Below, piece after piece: positions 47,926 through 58,082 of a stretch of DNA of 64,000 bases. The stretch is from Paenibacillus roseus (GTDB lineage Bacteria > Bacillota > Bacilli > Paenibacillales > Paenibacillaceae), in the NCBI RefSeq assembly GCF_016424485.1, contig NZ_JAELUP010000061.1, positions 1 through 64,000 on the forward strand. The letters run 5' to 3'. The notes under the pieces are model-generated. The model made no database searches, had not been told where the DNA came from, and was given only the letters and a program-made list of their open reading frames with translations. Every line of letters begins with the position of its first letter. Within the stretch, counting starts at the first letter, position 1. Both the position numbers and the translations under genes were made by a program.

Positions 47926-50043
47926 GTGTTTCAATTCCTACAACAATGGAATCACAAGGTCAGGAAATGGATGTGGCTACTGACGATTGTTGGCGTGCTG
48001 GCAGCCATGCCGATCGGGTATTTGCGTATGCAAATGGAGGAAACATCCCCGGAAGTTGAATTCGTATTCAATTATAAAGATTTATTGCAAATTTCAGCCT
48101 ATCAAGGAAATCCGCAACAATTTACAGCCGAACAGCTCGATCATTTGAAGGAAGCTGGAATCGGGACAATGGCCATATTTGAGAGTACGCTGGATGAGCT
48201 TAGTCTTGCCAGACGGCTGACAATTTATAATTCGTCCCAAATCGCAACACTTCAAAACAAAACGGCTCCTTTAAACGAAAATTATACGTATGTTCTGTTT
48301 TCCGACATCCCGACACAACAGTCGCTCTCATCTATGATTGAATATGTGTTCGAGCGCTCGGGAATCAATGTAACGCCATGGAGTTTTGACGGGCGTGAAG
48401 GTCTGGTTATTGAGACGCCTGTCGAGAATGCGGTCGTCAAGCGAATGCCCCCAGATCCGGTTGCCTTGCAGGATTTGCATAATAGAGGCTTCCAGTTGCT
48501 GCCGAGGCTGTCCGACCGGACAAGACCTTACGACGCCGAGCTAGTGGAGAGGATGTTTCAGAGCTTCAAGGATCTTGGTGTGACCCGCATTTTGTTCGAC
48601 GGCACGGCTGTCACCGGATACGAGGATAATGCCGCCGAAAAAACCCTGCATGCATTCGCGGATCAACTGAACAAGCATGGAATCGGAATTGCAGCCATCG
48701 AAAATCTGAAGGCTCCGCAAAAAGGTTTTAACCTGCTGGCGAACTTGACCGATTATAATGTAGCAAGACTGTATTCGCTGTCCGATGCGGATGCCATGAA
48801 TTTGAGTCCCGATGTCATTGCAGATCGGTTCCTGCTCGCTGCAAAAGATCGGAACATCCGTATGTTCTACATTAATGGTCAAGTGTTGCGCAGTGTGGAC
48901 AAGGCTGCTGTTATCAACTCCCTTGACAATACGTACCACGCGCTGAAAGGCAATGAAGAAATTAAAGGCGCTGTAGCGCAGCTTGAACAGCAAGGCTTTA
49001 AGAACGGTTCGGCCAAAGCATTCCAATATGAAAATAAGTCATGGGCAAAGCCGCTCAAAGCAGTTGTTGCTCTTGGCGCGATTGCGCTGATTGCGTTGCT
49101 TATCGGAAAGTTTATTCCGGTGCTGCTGCTTCCTTCCTTCATTATTGGGTTAATTGGAAGTGCAGGACTGTTCGTTATCTCCCATTCCGTACTGGAACAA
49201 GGGCTTGCGCTCGGGGCAGGCATTGCGGCGCCTACGCTGGCATTGATCTGGGCTTTGGGCCGCGTTCGCTTGCATACCGAGGGAGACCAGCGAATGGTCG
49301 GAGGACCATGGAGAGGCAAGCAAGAGAACAGCGACGCGCTGTTTGGAGGACAGTGGATATTTGAAGGTCAGCGGGCATCCCGCCGTGTGACAATGGCAAT
49401 TGGTCTGTTTGTTTCTACTTCAATTATCTCACTGCTCGGAGTGCCTTTTGTGTTCGGATTGCTTCATAATATTACGTACAGCCTTGTGCTTCAGCAATTT
49501 AGGGGGGTAAGCCTGCTTCATTTGGCGCCGATTGTGCTTGTCGCTTTATATCTGTTCCTGTACACCGGAACGCAGTCGGTATGGACAAATATTCGCAAGC
49601 TGCTCTCACTCCAGATAACCGTATTGTGGGTTGTTGTGGCGGGAGTGCTGGGAGCGGTAGGCATGTACTATCTCTCCAGAACAGGGAATTCAGGCCAGGC
49701 GTCTGGAATGGAAATTATATTCCGGAACTTGCTGGAGACGACAATTGGCGTGCGTCCAAGGTTCAAAGAATTTTTGTTTGCGCATCCGCTATTCCTGTTC
49801 GGCCTGTTCCTTTCGCTAAAATACCGTGCCGCGTGGATTTTGTTTATTGTCGCTTCAATCGGGCAACTGTCCATGATCGATACATTTGCCCATATTCATA
49901 CGCCGCTGTATATTTCTTTCATTCGAGTGCTGCTGGGCTTAGGGATTGGGGCGATTATCGGGCTGGTCTTTATAGGTGTATGGCAGCTTGCGGAAGGAGT
50001 TTGGCGTAAATGGGTATCGAAGCCAGTCAAGTCTTCCGCATAG
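47926..50043 (+). CDS. DUF5693 multi-pass membrane protein
   Basis: The 705-residue protein has one N-terminal membrane helix (about residues 17-36), a large extracytoplasmic domain of about 350 residues, and about eight to ten membrane helices in the C-terminal half. The family (DUF5693) has no established role that I know of. The GTG at 47926 is preferred because AAGGAG lies 8 bases upstream, whereas the GTG at 47917 overlaps that site. It overlaps csaB by 34 bases, a tight coupling suggesting that it functions in wall-polymer modification, transport or ligation. This is inference from position. Confidence 0.85.
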   Translation: MFQFLQQWNHKVRKWMWLLTIVGVLAAMPIGYLRMQMEETSPEVEFVFNYKDLLQISAYQGNPQQFTAEQLDHLKEAGIGTMAIFESTLDELSLARRLTIYNSSQIATLQNKTAPLNENYTYVLFSDIPTQQSLSSMIEYVFERSGINVTPWSFDGREGLVIETPVENAVVKRMPPDPVALQDLHNRGFQLLPRLSDRTRPYDAELVERMFQSFKDLGVTRILFDGTAVTGYEDNAAEKTLHAFADQLNKHGIGIAAIENLKAPQKGFNLLANLTDYNVARLYSLSDADAMNLSPDVIADRFLLAAKDRNIRMFYINGQVLRSVDKAAVINSLDNTYHALKGNEEIKGAVAQLEQQGFKNGSAKAFQYENKSWAKPLKAVVALGAIALIALLIGKFIPVLLLPSFIIGLIGSAGLFVISHSVLEQGLALGAGIAAPTLALIWALGRVRLHTEGDQRMVGGPWRGKQENSDALFGGQWIFEGQRASRRVTMAIGLFVSTSIISLLGVPFVFGLLHNITYSLVLQQFRGVSLLHLAPIVLVALYLFLYTGTQSVWTNIRKLLSLQITVLWVVVAGVLGAVGMYYLSRTGNSGQASGMEIIFRNLLETTIGVRPRFKEFLFAHPLFLFGLFLSLKYRAAWILFIVASIGQLSMIDTFAHIHTPLYISFIRVLLGLGIGAIIGLVFIGVWQLAEGVWRKWVSKPVKSSA

Positions 50044-51161
50044 CGATATCGGGTTACTACGGCTTTCGCAACAGCGGTGACGAAGCGGTATTAAAGTCGA
50101 TCCTGCTGGCGCTGGATGAGTGCGGGCAGGAAGCCGGCATTCGCATCCAACCGATTGTGTTGTCCATTGATCCCGAGTGGACGTCGGGCATGTATGGTGT
50201 TGAAGCTGTCCACCGCATGCAGCCCAAGGAGGTTATCTCCCTGCTGAGAGCCAGCGATGGATTGCTCAGCGGTGGAGGCAGCCTTCTGCAGGATGCTACA
50301 AGCGCGAAGACAATTCCTTATTATGCTGGTATTATCAAGCTTGCCCAGTGGCTGGGCAAGCCGACTTTTATCTACTCACAGGGGGTTGGTCCTGTGAACC
50401 GCGGCTGGATGAATCCGCTGATCCGCAGCGCCATGAAAGCCAGCCGGTATGTTTCCGTCCGCGACAAAGAATCTGCCGAACTGCTGGATAGAATCGGAGT
50501 CCCGCTTAACCGAATTGAGGTTGTGCCTGATCCGGTAATGGGCTTGCCGCTCCCGGAGCAGGAGGCATCGGGGGCAGACCGGCACAGTCACGAGCCAGTG
50601 GCGGGAGGGCGCGAACCTGTTATAGGTATTTCGCTGCGTTTCTGGCGCAAGGATCGGGCCGATCTGGACAGAATTGCCGGCGCTCTGCTGGAATTGCTCG
50701 GAACCAGAGACGTACAGCTAAGGTTCTTGCCTTTTCATACGCCGGAAGATGTTGAAGCAGCCGCTTATGTTATTGGCAAGCTGGGCGCCTCCGGCGCTGG
50801 CAAAACGGACATACGGGAGGCCGGGGATGATCCGCAGCGGATGCTTCATGAGGTCAGTCAATGTGATGTGCTGTTAGGGATGAGGCTTCATGCGCTGATC
50901 TATGCCGCCAATATGAAGGTGCCGCTGCTCGGCATCTCTTACGATCCCAAGATTGACCAGTTTCTTGGACGGCTGCAGTTAAAGCCGATAGGGACAACGG
51001 AATCTCTTGACTCTGCAGCATTTGTATCACACGTTACGGCATTGATTGACAATGCTTCTGGATGGGTTCAATCCAAAAATGATATAATTGACCAATTGAA
51101 ACAGGAATCGCGGCAACCAGCCAGGCAAATCGTGAACTATTTGCGTGAATTGAAGAGGTGA
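50010..51161 (+). CDS. csaB: Polysaccharide pyruvyl transferase CsaB
   Basis: The 383-residue enzyme transfers pyruvate from PEP to ManNAc in the secondary cell-wall polymer, creating the ketal ligand that SLH domains bind. The segments ISGYYGFRNSGDEAVLKS, LLSGGGSLLQDATS, FIYSQGVGPV and LGMRLHALIYAA match the family. It starts inside the DUF5693 gene, with AAGGAG upstream, and is followed 9 bases later by tagA. With four SLH proteins in the window it is functionally well placed. Confidence 0.95.
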   Translation: MGIEASQVFRIAISGYYGFRNSGDEAVLKSILLALDECGQEAGIRIQPIVLSIDPEWTSGMYGVEAVHRMQPKEVISLLRASDGLLSGGGSLLQDATSAKTIPYYAGIIKLAQWLGKPTFIYSQGVGPVNRGWMNPLIRSAMKASRYVSVRDKESAELLDRIGVPLNRIEVVPDPVMGLPLPEQEASGADRHSHEPVAGGREPVIGISLRFWRKDRADLDRIAGALLELLGTRDVQLRFLPFHTPEDVEAAAYVIGKLGASGAGKTDIREAGDDPQRMLHEVSQCDVLLGMRLHALIYAANMKVPLLGISYDPKIDQFLGRLQLKPIGTTESLDSAAFVSHVTALIDNASGWVQSKNDIIDQLKQESRQPARQIVNYLRELKR

Positions 51162-51170
51162 CAAGTCAAC

Positions 51171-51926
51171 ATGAGTTCAAAACAGGCTAACGCTTGTGTT
51201 CCAATATTTGGCGTCCCGTTCTCACGTATGAACATGGACGAGACCGTACATTATTTAACTGAATCCATTGAACACCGCCGGGTCACACAAGTCATAACGG
51301 CCAATCCCATTATGGTCATGATGGCGCTTGAAAGCCCTGATTACTACCGGATCATGAAGCAGGCAGAGCTCATTGTCCCTGACGGCGCAGGGGTTGTATG
51401 GGCCGCGGGCTACGTTGGCATGCCGGTGAAAGAAAGGGTGGCCGGTTTTGATTTGCTTCATCAATTGATGCAAGTTGGAGAGACGAAGCGTTGGAAGGTA
51501 TATTTGCTTGGTACTTCGCAAGAAATTATTGAGGAGGCCGCTTCCCGGCTGCAGCAGCAATATCCGCTCGTTCAAATTGTCGGTCATCAAAATGGATTTT
51601 TCGGTGAAGCGGAAGACGAGGCGGTAATTGCCGCGGTCAAGGAGACCAATCCTGACCTGTTGTTTGTAGCAAGGGCGGCAAATAACCAGGAACCATGGAT
51701 TCATAAACATAAAGAAGCGCTTGGCGTCCCCGTAGTGATGGGTGTCGGGGGAAGCTTCGATATCATCTCCGGGCGTCTCAAGCGTGCTCCGTTGATTTTT
51801 CAAAAACTCCGGCTGGAATGGTTGTATAGGCTGATTCAAGAGCCCAAACGGTACAAAAGGATGCTCGCGCTGCCGAAATTTGTAGTGAAAGTGGTGCGAG
51901 AGAAAGAAAACGTCACAAAACGTTAG
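51171..51926 (+). CDS. tagA: WecG/TagA/CpsF-family N-acetylmannosaminyltransferase
   Basis: The 251-residue glycosyltransferase adds ManNAc from UDP-ManNAc to undecaprenyl-PP-GlcNAc. TANPIMVMMAL near residue 42, LIVPDGAGVVWA and KVYLLGTSQEIIEEA are the family motifs, and PLVQIVGHQNGFF precedes the C-terminal helices. MnaA at 17796 would supply the donor. The C-terminal Arg/Lys-rich helix is the likely membrane-binding part. GAAGAGGTGAC precedes the ATG. Confidence 0.93.
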   Translation: MSSKQANACVPIFGVPFSRMNMDETVHYLTESIEHRRVTQVITANPIMVMMALESPDYYRIMKQAELIVPDGAGVVWAAGYVGMPVKERVAGFDLLHQLMQVGETKRWKVYLLGTSQEIIEEAASRLQQQYPLVQIVGHQNGFFGEAEDEAVIAAVKETNPDLLFVARAANNQEPWIHKHKEALGVPVVMGVGGSFDIISGRLKRAPLIFQKLRLEWLYRLIQEPKRYKRMLALPKFVVKVVREKENVTKR

Positions 51927-51977
51927 CCAACTCCGTCAAAAACGCTTGAAAATGATTAAAATAGCGTAAAAACGGCA

Positions 51978-52007
51978 TTGGAATTTCTTTTTGAATCGGA
52001 GTATAAT
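51978..52007 (+). promoter_or_regulatory. Sigma-A promoter of tagO
   Basis: TTGGAA at 51978-51983 and TATAAT at 52002-52007 with 18 bases between. They lie 33 bases before the start. Confidence 0.6.
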
Positions 52008-52039
52008 TCAATCCGGTAGAACCAAAAGGAGAGTTGGAA

Positions 52040-53176
52040 ATGTCAGTTAGCTTTCTTTATTTTTCAGGCTTTGCAATTGCACTTGTATTCGCTCTTGTTC
52101 TAACACCGCTTGTTAAAAAATTTGCATTCGCAGTTGGCGCAATTGATAAGCCCAACCACCGAAAAGTACATACTCGTATTATGCCGAGGCTTGGCGGGCT
52201 TGCGATTTATGTAGCTTTTGCAGCAGGATTGCTCATCCTTCTTCCGTTTGCTCCTGAGGGATTGTTCGATAGTTCTGACATGAACTTGATCCGGGCTATG
52301 CTGGCTGGGGGTACCCTCATTGTACTGATAGGCGCACTCGATGACCGCTATGAGCTTTCTGCCAAAGTCAAGCTTGTCGGTCAGCTGGCAGCTGCCTGCA
52401 TTGTCGTATTCGGCTTTGATGTAAAAATCAATTTTGTAAACATTCCGTTTGGCGGATCGATGCAATCCATTGCCGAATGGATTAGTATACCGCTTACCGT
52501 TTTCTGGATCGTCGGCGTGACCAATGCCATCAACCTGATTGACGGCCTTGATGGTCTTGCGTCGGGTGTATCGGGCATTGCAATTGGCACCATTTTGGTC
52601 ATGGCGACGCTGATGGGCTTCGAGCCTATTATTTTAATGAGTGCGTTGTTGCTTGGCGGCATCATTGGCTTTCTGTTTTTCAATTTCCATCCGGCCAAGA
52701 TCTTCATGGGGGATTCCGGCTCATTGTTCCTTGGATTCAGCTTGGCGATGATGTCCATGCTGGCGTTTAAGCAAATTACGATCGTTTCTTTCGTAACGCC
52801 GCTCCTTATTATCGGAGTTCCGCTATCGGATACCTTCTTCGCCATTGTGCGTCGTTTGGTGAACAAGAAGCCGATCTTTGCACCGGATAAGGGCCATCTG
52901 CATCACTGCTTGCGTGAGCTTGGCTTCAGTCACCGCAAGACGGTGCTGATCATTTATGGGATTGCGGCATTCTTTGGCGCTTGTGCAATTATCCAGGCCG
53001 TTGTCATCCGCTCGGATGCGGCCAATTGGGTAACCTTTGTTGTCGTATGTTTGCTCGTATTCGGCCTTCAGATCGGCGCCGAGCTGATCGGTATTGTAGA
53101 CAAGACGAAAAGGCCTGTTATTAACTTTATCCAGCGCACGCTGCTGAGGGTGGATACGGAGTCGCGTTCGAAGTAA
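52040..53176 (+). CDS. tagO: Undecaprenyl-phosphate GlcNAc-1-phosphate transferase TagO
   Basis: The 378-residue membrane enzyme puts GlcNAc-1-phosphate on undecaprenyl phosphate, starting wall-polymer synthesis. The MraY/WecA motifs are ALDDRYELSAKVK, NLIDGLDGLASGVSG with the catalytic Asp residues, and FHPAKIFMGDSGSLFLGF, plus KGHLHHCL near the C-terminal loop. About ten membrane helices are apparent. AAGGAGAGTTGGAA precedes the ATG at 52040. It has its own promoter and a terminator before the SLH genes. Confidence 0.95.
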   Translation: MSVSFLYFSGFAIALVFALVLTPLVKKFAFAVGAIDKPNHRKVHTRIMPRLGGLAIYVAFAAGLLILLPFAPEGLFDSSDMNLIRAMLAGGTLIVLIGALDDRYELSAKVKLVGQLAAACIVVFGFDVKINFVNIPFGGSMQSIAEWISIPLTVFWIVGVTNAINLIDGLDGLASGVSGIAIGTILVMATLMGFEPIILMSALLLGGIIGFLFFNFHPAKIFMGDSGSLFLGFSLAMMSMLAFKQITIVSFVTPLLIIGVPLSDTFFAIVRRLVNKKPIFAPDKGHLHHCLRELGFSHRKTVLIIYGIAAFFGACAIIQAVVIRSDAANWVTFVVVCLLVFGLQIGAELIGIVDKTKRPVINFIQRTLLRVDTESRSK

Positions 53177-53195
53177 TAGCTGGAAAGTCCAATAG

Positions 53196-53231
53196 AACTG
53201 CTGCGAGCTAGAAGCTTGCGGCAGTTTTTTT
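53196..53231 (+). terminator. Terminator after tagO
   Basis: AACTGCTGCGAGCT pairs with AGCTTGCGGCAGTT around AGA, followed by TTTTT. Confidence 0.9.
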
Positions 53232-53329
53232 GTATTTCCCTTCAATTTTCGACATATTGAACCGATAACAAACCTATAGAAATCTATAGAAATTCGAGCA
53301 GACAAATCTACGAAATTGGGGAGGACAAT

Positions 53330-56300
53330 GTGTTGAAGAAGGCTTTATCCATTCTGTTGACGATTGCGCTGATTATTACCTTGCTGCCGCCATCAGCTCC
53401 GGTTGCAAAAGCAGCGGGAGCGAATAACTTCACTTTTGTAAATGAACAGTATTCTCCGGAATCCGCCCGGGTTACTACCAATGAGCGGGTTACGCTGAAC
53501 GGAACGATCAACAATGTGATCGGGAGTACGATCTCTTACAGCGTGTACCAGATCAATCTGGTTGGAGATCAGCAGCAGGTGGTCAATTCCAATGAGAACC
53601 AGACCTCGAACATTACGTTGAGTGGAAACTCGATTGCTGTGTACAACTTGCAGTTATTTCCCGGATTGAACCGCATTACGTTCAAGGGAACACAAGGAAA
53701 TTCGGACGTTTCCGATTCCATTTATATTGAATACCGCAATAGCCCGACACTCTATAATCTTGTTGCCAGCCTGGACGGCTTGCAGTATGAGATTCAGGAG
53801 GAAGGAACAACGGTCATCCATTCAGTGCCTTCCCAAGGCAAATCAAGCGCGGACATCAGTATTAGCGGACGTGCTCCCAATGCGGACAAAGTAACGGTTA
53901 TCGTAAACAACAAGAGCTATACGTATTCGGTGAATAGTACGACGAACTGGAGCTTTATTGCTTCGCCAGTTAACATTCGCAAAGGCAAGAACACCGTTAC
54001 CATCCGTGTGTTTAATAAAAATCAATTTGTAGAGACTGTCCGCGATGTAGCTTTTTACAACGGGCAGGTTACGTTCTATGATATGAATTTGACTACTGTA
54101 TCGGATGCAGCAAGTCTGGAGAGAAATCCAAACTTTTCAGTAGAGGCAGAGAACATCAAACTGAAAGGAAAAGCGATTGTTCCTGTAAAGTATGATGCAG
54201 ATACCGGTACGTACAAGCCTTCCATCACAGAGGCTGATTTGAAGTATCGCAGGACTGCTAATGGCGCGTACAGCCTTATTCCTGTCGTTACGAATGAGCC
54301 GGGATATACGCCAACGCCTTCAACCAGATTTATGACACTCCTTTTTGAAATTGACTTGGGGACGGCCGGCTCGGGGGCTTTGCCATTCGACACGCTTCAG
54401 TATCTTCAATTCCAGGGAATGAACGTTGTGAAGGTGCCGGCAGGGACGGATACATCCGATTTGTATACTTTCCGTCTCCGCAACAAAGGACTTGCGTTTA
54501 TTGAAGAGATTAAATTTTTGCCAGGATTTTCGGGTTCAACGTCTGATACACAGCTCGAGGGAATGCAGGGTCTGGATATGAAGGATGCGGATGTATTCTC
54601 CTTGCCAATGGGGGTTGAGTTGCTCATTGGAAATCCCGATGCAGTCGCCGGTAATCTTAATATTGTACAAATCAAAAGCATCACGGATTCAACGGGCAAA
54701 AGATATACGGACACTGATGCAGTCAAGAAGTATGATTATGAGCAAAGAGATGTGCATTATTTCACTGTCAAAAATGTAGATGGTATTGAAAAGCAATACG
54801 CTCGAGTATTTGTTCAGATTAACAAATTACCTTCTACAGGCAAGCAAACACTAAATTTTGCCTTGGCAAATGCCCAGGCGACAACGGATGAGTTTCCTGT
54901 TCCAATTACCCTGCTCTACGGGCCATATGCGAAATTCGAAACCATTTATGACGGCATGCAAATAAAATTTGATACAACCATGCAGGACTCGGAAGGAATA
55001 GACATTATAACTAATGAATTCGGAGACTTTAAAGGAGAGCTTCTGAATATCGCAAATAGCAATGACATCCGTTATACAGCGGCCGGGGGGGAGACACAGA
55101 CTGTATTTTTCTATGTGAACAATACAGAGATTCCGCTTGAGATGGATGATGCAGCTAACAATACTAACAAGGCCAAATTCAGATTGGCGGATGGAGTGGA
55201 AAACAAAAAAGCAGCTTACAATGCTCTGTATAAATCAGGCGAGAACAACATTCGGATTATTTTCCGCACGAACAAAAATAATTACCAGCGGGATATCAAG
55301 ATTACCCTGATACCAACGAATTTGCCTGTAATTCCAGCGCCTAATACAGAAGGTGTCTTCCCTTATTCGGTGAGCTATAATGATCCGATGCCTAATGATC
55401 CGAATTTTCAACTGACGGGCAATGTATATGCAACCAAAGAGGCGCGGGCAAAAATTTACGGTACGTTTGGTTTTATTGATTTGGGCACAACGTTGACGAG
55501 CGCAAATTCAAAGCGAAATAGCCTCGGAGACCAAAGGACAAACTACCGTTTGAAAATTACAACAGCGGGCAAGAAGGATATCAACTGGACATTGGACAAC
55601 CAGCTGGTAACGAAATCGACGACGAACGCTAGTGATAACAACCAGATTCTAGCCGGTAATGTGGTAGAGGGTATAACGGTTCTATACGACTTTGATAAAC
55701 AAAGCTTTGCTTTTATGTTGCCAGCGCAGGATCTTCCGAGCGACGGCAGTCCGCTCGTCTATAACTTTTATGTATATAACAGTGGCGAAAATGGCCCGCG
55801 GGCAAGCTACAGACTGGAAATCAACCCGACGACTATCCCGTACACCGTGCTTGCTCCAATCAGAGAGAAACGCACATTAAACCAGAACTATGTAGAAGTT
55901 ATTATTAATTCTCCTGGCGCGGAGACGATCACAATCAATAAAGTGCCTGCGAAGAAAGTGATCTTCCGCGATTACAATGATATGGTGGATGGATTGCCTA
56001 GACTGATTCCGGCTTTCAGCGCTCAGGTGACCAATCTGAGGGCAGGCAGGGACAATAAGATTGATATTGTCATAACGCGCGGCAAGGATAGAATAACAGA
56101 TTACTTTAATGTCAAATATGTACCGGAGAATATTCCAGGCGCGCAGATGCTTCAAAAAATGACGTCATCTCATAAGGTGTTTGACAATAAGCTGACGCTA
56201 TCCTTTACTAAAGGAACGAATTTGATTCGTCCGGACTACAATTTGCCGGAAAATCTTAAAGGACAGGTTTATGAAGGGAACAATCTTCTGTTCGCTATTG

Positions 56301-57412
56301 CGAATCCTGAGGATGGCGTCGTGGATCGGCATGATTACGAGACCGTGCCCGCCAACTATGATCTTGATCTGTCGCTAGGCAAAATTTTATTTTCGGCCAG
56401 CTTCCCTCAGCGTTTTATCAAATCCAGTCCGGTTTATTGGATTGATGCGGGACAGGCGGATGATCCGCAAACGGACAAGGTCTATGATCCGGTGGCATAT
56501 GGATTTGATCCTTATCCATTCTCTGTCATTGAAGGAGAGTCCAGGCCCTATTATTTCAATCGTCCGAATAACCGTGAGCTCGTTCCTTCCAAGCGGGGAA
56601 CGCTGACGTTGTCTTACGATCCAAGCATTCGTCAAAGCGGCGGTGTTCTGGTAACGGTATTCCGCTTTGACTACTATACACAGCAGTGGGAGAACATTGG
56701 CGGAGTCGTAGACGACAAGAAGAACACCGTCAGGGTTCCTTTTGATAAATTCGGTTATTATGTGGTTGCCAAGCTGTCTTACGGGTTCAACGACGTTACC
56801 GATCACCCGTACGGTAGAGAGTCGATGGAGTCCATTTTTGCCAAAGGGGTCATGAATGCGGTAGATCCGAGCGGTTCCTTTGGAGGGGATCAATATGTAA
56901 CGCGTGCCGAATTCTCCAGAATGCTGGTCAGGGCGCTGGAAATGAAGCTCAGTTATGATGGGGCTACTCACTTTGTAGACGTCCCTAATCTGGGCAGTGG
57001 GATTAACATGGAGTCTCTGTGGGATTATCGCTACGTAGAGACAGCGGCAAGGGCCGGGATTGTCCGCGGAACACAGCCAAGGGTGTTTGACCCGGAGTCC
57101 GCTATTATTAGGCAGGATGCTGCTGTTATGCTTGCTAAAGCTCTGAATATGAAACTGGAGACCGATGCTTCCAAAGTCAGGTCTGCTTTGCAAAAAGCAT
57201 TTATGGATGAAGGAAGTATGGACTTCTATGCTTCGCCTTCCATACTTGCGATTCAGAAAAAAGGCTTTATTCAGGGAGCTCCTGTAGACGTGAATGATCC
57301 TAAGCGAGGAAAAGTATTCCAGCCTAAAGCCCGACTGCTCAGAAGTGATGCTGCAATCATTATCGCCAAGGTAATGGCTGACCAGAAAAAGCTGCCTAAG
57401 CTATTATCGTAA
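53330..57412 (+). CDS. Large surface protein with C-terminal SLH domains
   Basis: The 1360-residue protein has a signal peptide (1-28, MLKKALSILLTIALI core, ending VAKA), a long beta-rich body without a recognised catalytic domain (about 30-1145) that includes Ig-like segments, and three SLH repeats (about 1147-1360, with VTRAEFSRML, IIRQDAAVMLAK and LLRSDAAIIIAK). It starts at a GTG with GGGGAGGA 4 bases upstream. The neighbouring bases ATGTGTTGA create a two-codon overlapping frame, probably by chance. Codon use is less biased than in the next gene, so it is probably a secondary SLH surface protein. Confidence 0.9.
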   Translation: MLKKALSILLTIALIITLLPPSAPVAKAAGANNFTFVNEQYSPESARVTTNERVTLNGTINNVIGSTISYSVYQINLVGDQQQVVNSNENQTSNITLSGNSIAVYNLQLFPGLNRITFKGTQGNSDVSDSIYIEYRNSPTLYNLVASLDGLQYEIQEEGTTVIHSVPSQGKSSADISISGRAPNADKVTVIVNNKSYTYSVNSTTNWSFIASPVNIRKGKNTVTIRVFNKNQFVETVRDVAFYNGQVTFYDMNLTTVSDAASLERNPNFSVEAENIKLKGKAIVPVKYDADTGTYKPSITEADLKYRRTANGAYSLIPVVTNEPGYTPTPSTRFMTLLFEIDLGTAGSGALPFDTLQYLQFQGMNVVKVPAGTDTSDLYTFRLRNKGLAFIEEIKFLPGFSGSTSDTQLEGMQGLDMKDADVFSLPMGVELLIGNPDAVAGNLNIVQIKSITDSTGKRYTDTDAVKKYDYEQRDVHYFTVKNVDGIEKQYARVFVQINKLPSTGKQTLNFALANAQATTDEFPVPITLLYGPYAKFETIYDGMQIKFDTTMQDSEGIDIITNEFGDFKGELLNIANSNDIRYTAAGGETQTVFFYVNNTEIPLEMDDAANNTNKAKFRLADGVENKKAAYNALYKSGENNIRIIFRTNKNNYQRDIKITLIPTNLPVIPAPNTEGVFPYSVSYNDPMPNDPNFQLTGNVYATKEARAKIYGTFGFIDLGTTLTSANSKRNSLGDQRTNYRLKITTAGKKDINWTLDNQLVTKSTTNASDNNQILAGNVVEGITVLYDFDKQSFAFMLPAQDLPSDGSPLVYNFYVYNSGENGPRASYRLEINPTTIPYTVLAPIREKRTLNQNYVEVIINSPGAETITINKVPAKKVIFRDYNDMVDGLPRLIPAFSAQVTNLRAGRDNKIDIVITRGKDRITDYFNVKYVPENIPGAQMLQKMTSSHKVFDNKLTLSFTKGTNLIRPDYNLPENLKGQVYEGNNLLFAIANPEDGVVDRHDYETVPANYDLDLSLGKILFSASFPQRFIKSSPVYWIDAGQADDPQTDKVYDPVAYGFDPYPFSVIEGESRPYYFNRPNNRELVPSKRGTLTLSYDPSIRQSGGVLVTVFRFDYYTQQWENIGGVVDDKKNTVRVPFDKFGYYVVAKLSYGFNDVTDHPYGRESMESIFAKGVMNAVDPSGSFGGDQYVTRAEFSRMLVRALEMKLSYDGATHFVDVPNLGSGINMESLWDYRYVETAARAGIVRGTQPRVFDPESAIIRQDAAVMLAKALNMKLETDASKVRSALQKAFMDEGSMDFYASPSILAIQKKGFIQGAPVDVNDPKRGKVFQPKARLLRSDAAIIIAKVMADQKKLPKLLS

Positions 57413-57433
57413 TAAAGCTGAAAAATGATTTTT

Positions 57434-57467
57434 ATGGAGCGGCTTGAATGCCGCTTCATATTTTTTG
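57434..57467 (+). terminator. Terminator before the main S-layer gene
   Basis: ATGGAGCGGC-TTGAAT-GCCGCTTCAT followed by ATTTTTT. The next 615 bases carry no gene I can support. Confidence 0.8.
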
Positions 57468-57830
57468 CAATTCATAGGTGCTTTAAGTTATAATAAAATA
57501 ATGACATTTAATCTATTAATTTAAGGACAAACTGTCATACCAGATAATTGAATAGTAGACAAGCTTCGACAGCTTGAAACAATCCCCATGGAAAATGTTT
57601 AATATCGACGGAATTGGGGTAACGAGTTATACTAAAAATCGTTCCATGTACATACACAAAGCGTGAGCAAAGGGCTTGGCGGACAGGTTGAAAAAGATTT
57701 TTTAAAACTTTTTTCAAAGGGTCGCAACTTTTCGCGAGATGCTGCGTTTAAATACATGTAGAAACGAAGCACAGCATCAGGGACACACTCTCTGATGGGA
57801 AATGTTCAATAATACTTAGGAAAATTGTAC

Positions 57831-57859
57831 TTTACGCTGGATATTAGCCATTGTATAAT
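57831..57859 (+). promoter_or_regulatory. Promoter of the main S-layer gene, with a long leader
   Basis: TTTACG at 57831-57836 and TATAAT at 57854-57859 have 17 bases between. The leader of about 215 bases, together with upstream palindromes (TTGAAAAAG...TTTTTTCAA at about 57688-57717, CATCAGGGA/TCTCTGATG at 57774-57796), is typical of S-layer genes, in which leaders affect mRNA stability. Confidence 0.55.
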
Positions 57860-58082
57860 GTTATAGTGGTCTAGCGAATCTTCCATTTTTTTCTTCTTGC
57901 GTTTACGAGTTTCTGCGACATGTTATTACAAGGGTTAAACATGACAGCAGACATTATTTTATATTATCGCGCTCAACTCTGGGAAGGGGGTGAATCGGCC
58001 GATGAGGGAAACGAGCCATTCATTAAGCAATTATCAAAACTCTCAACAACCGAAGCATTTTAGAGGAGGAGAAAAAAAGGTT

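Noticed and set aside
53328..53336. A two-codon ATG-TGT-TGA frame overlapping the GTG start of the SLH gene
   Set aside because: Could be a minimal upstream frame, but such a short sequence arises by chance. The GTG has the better-placed ribosome site.
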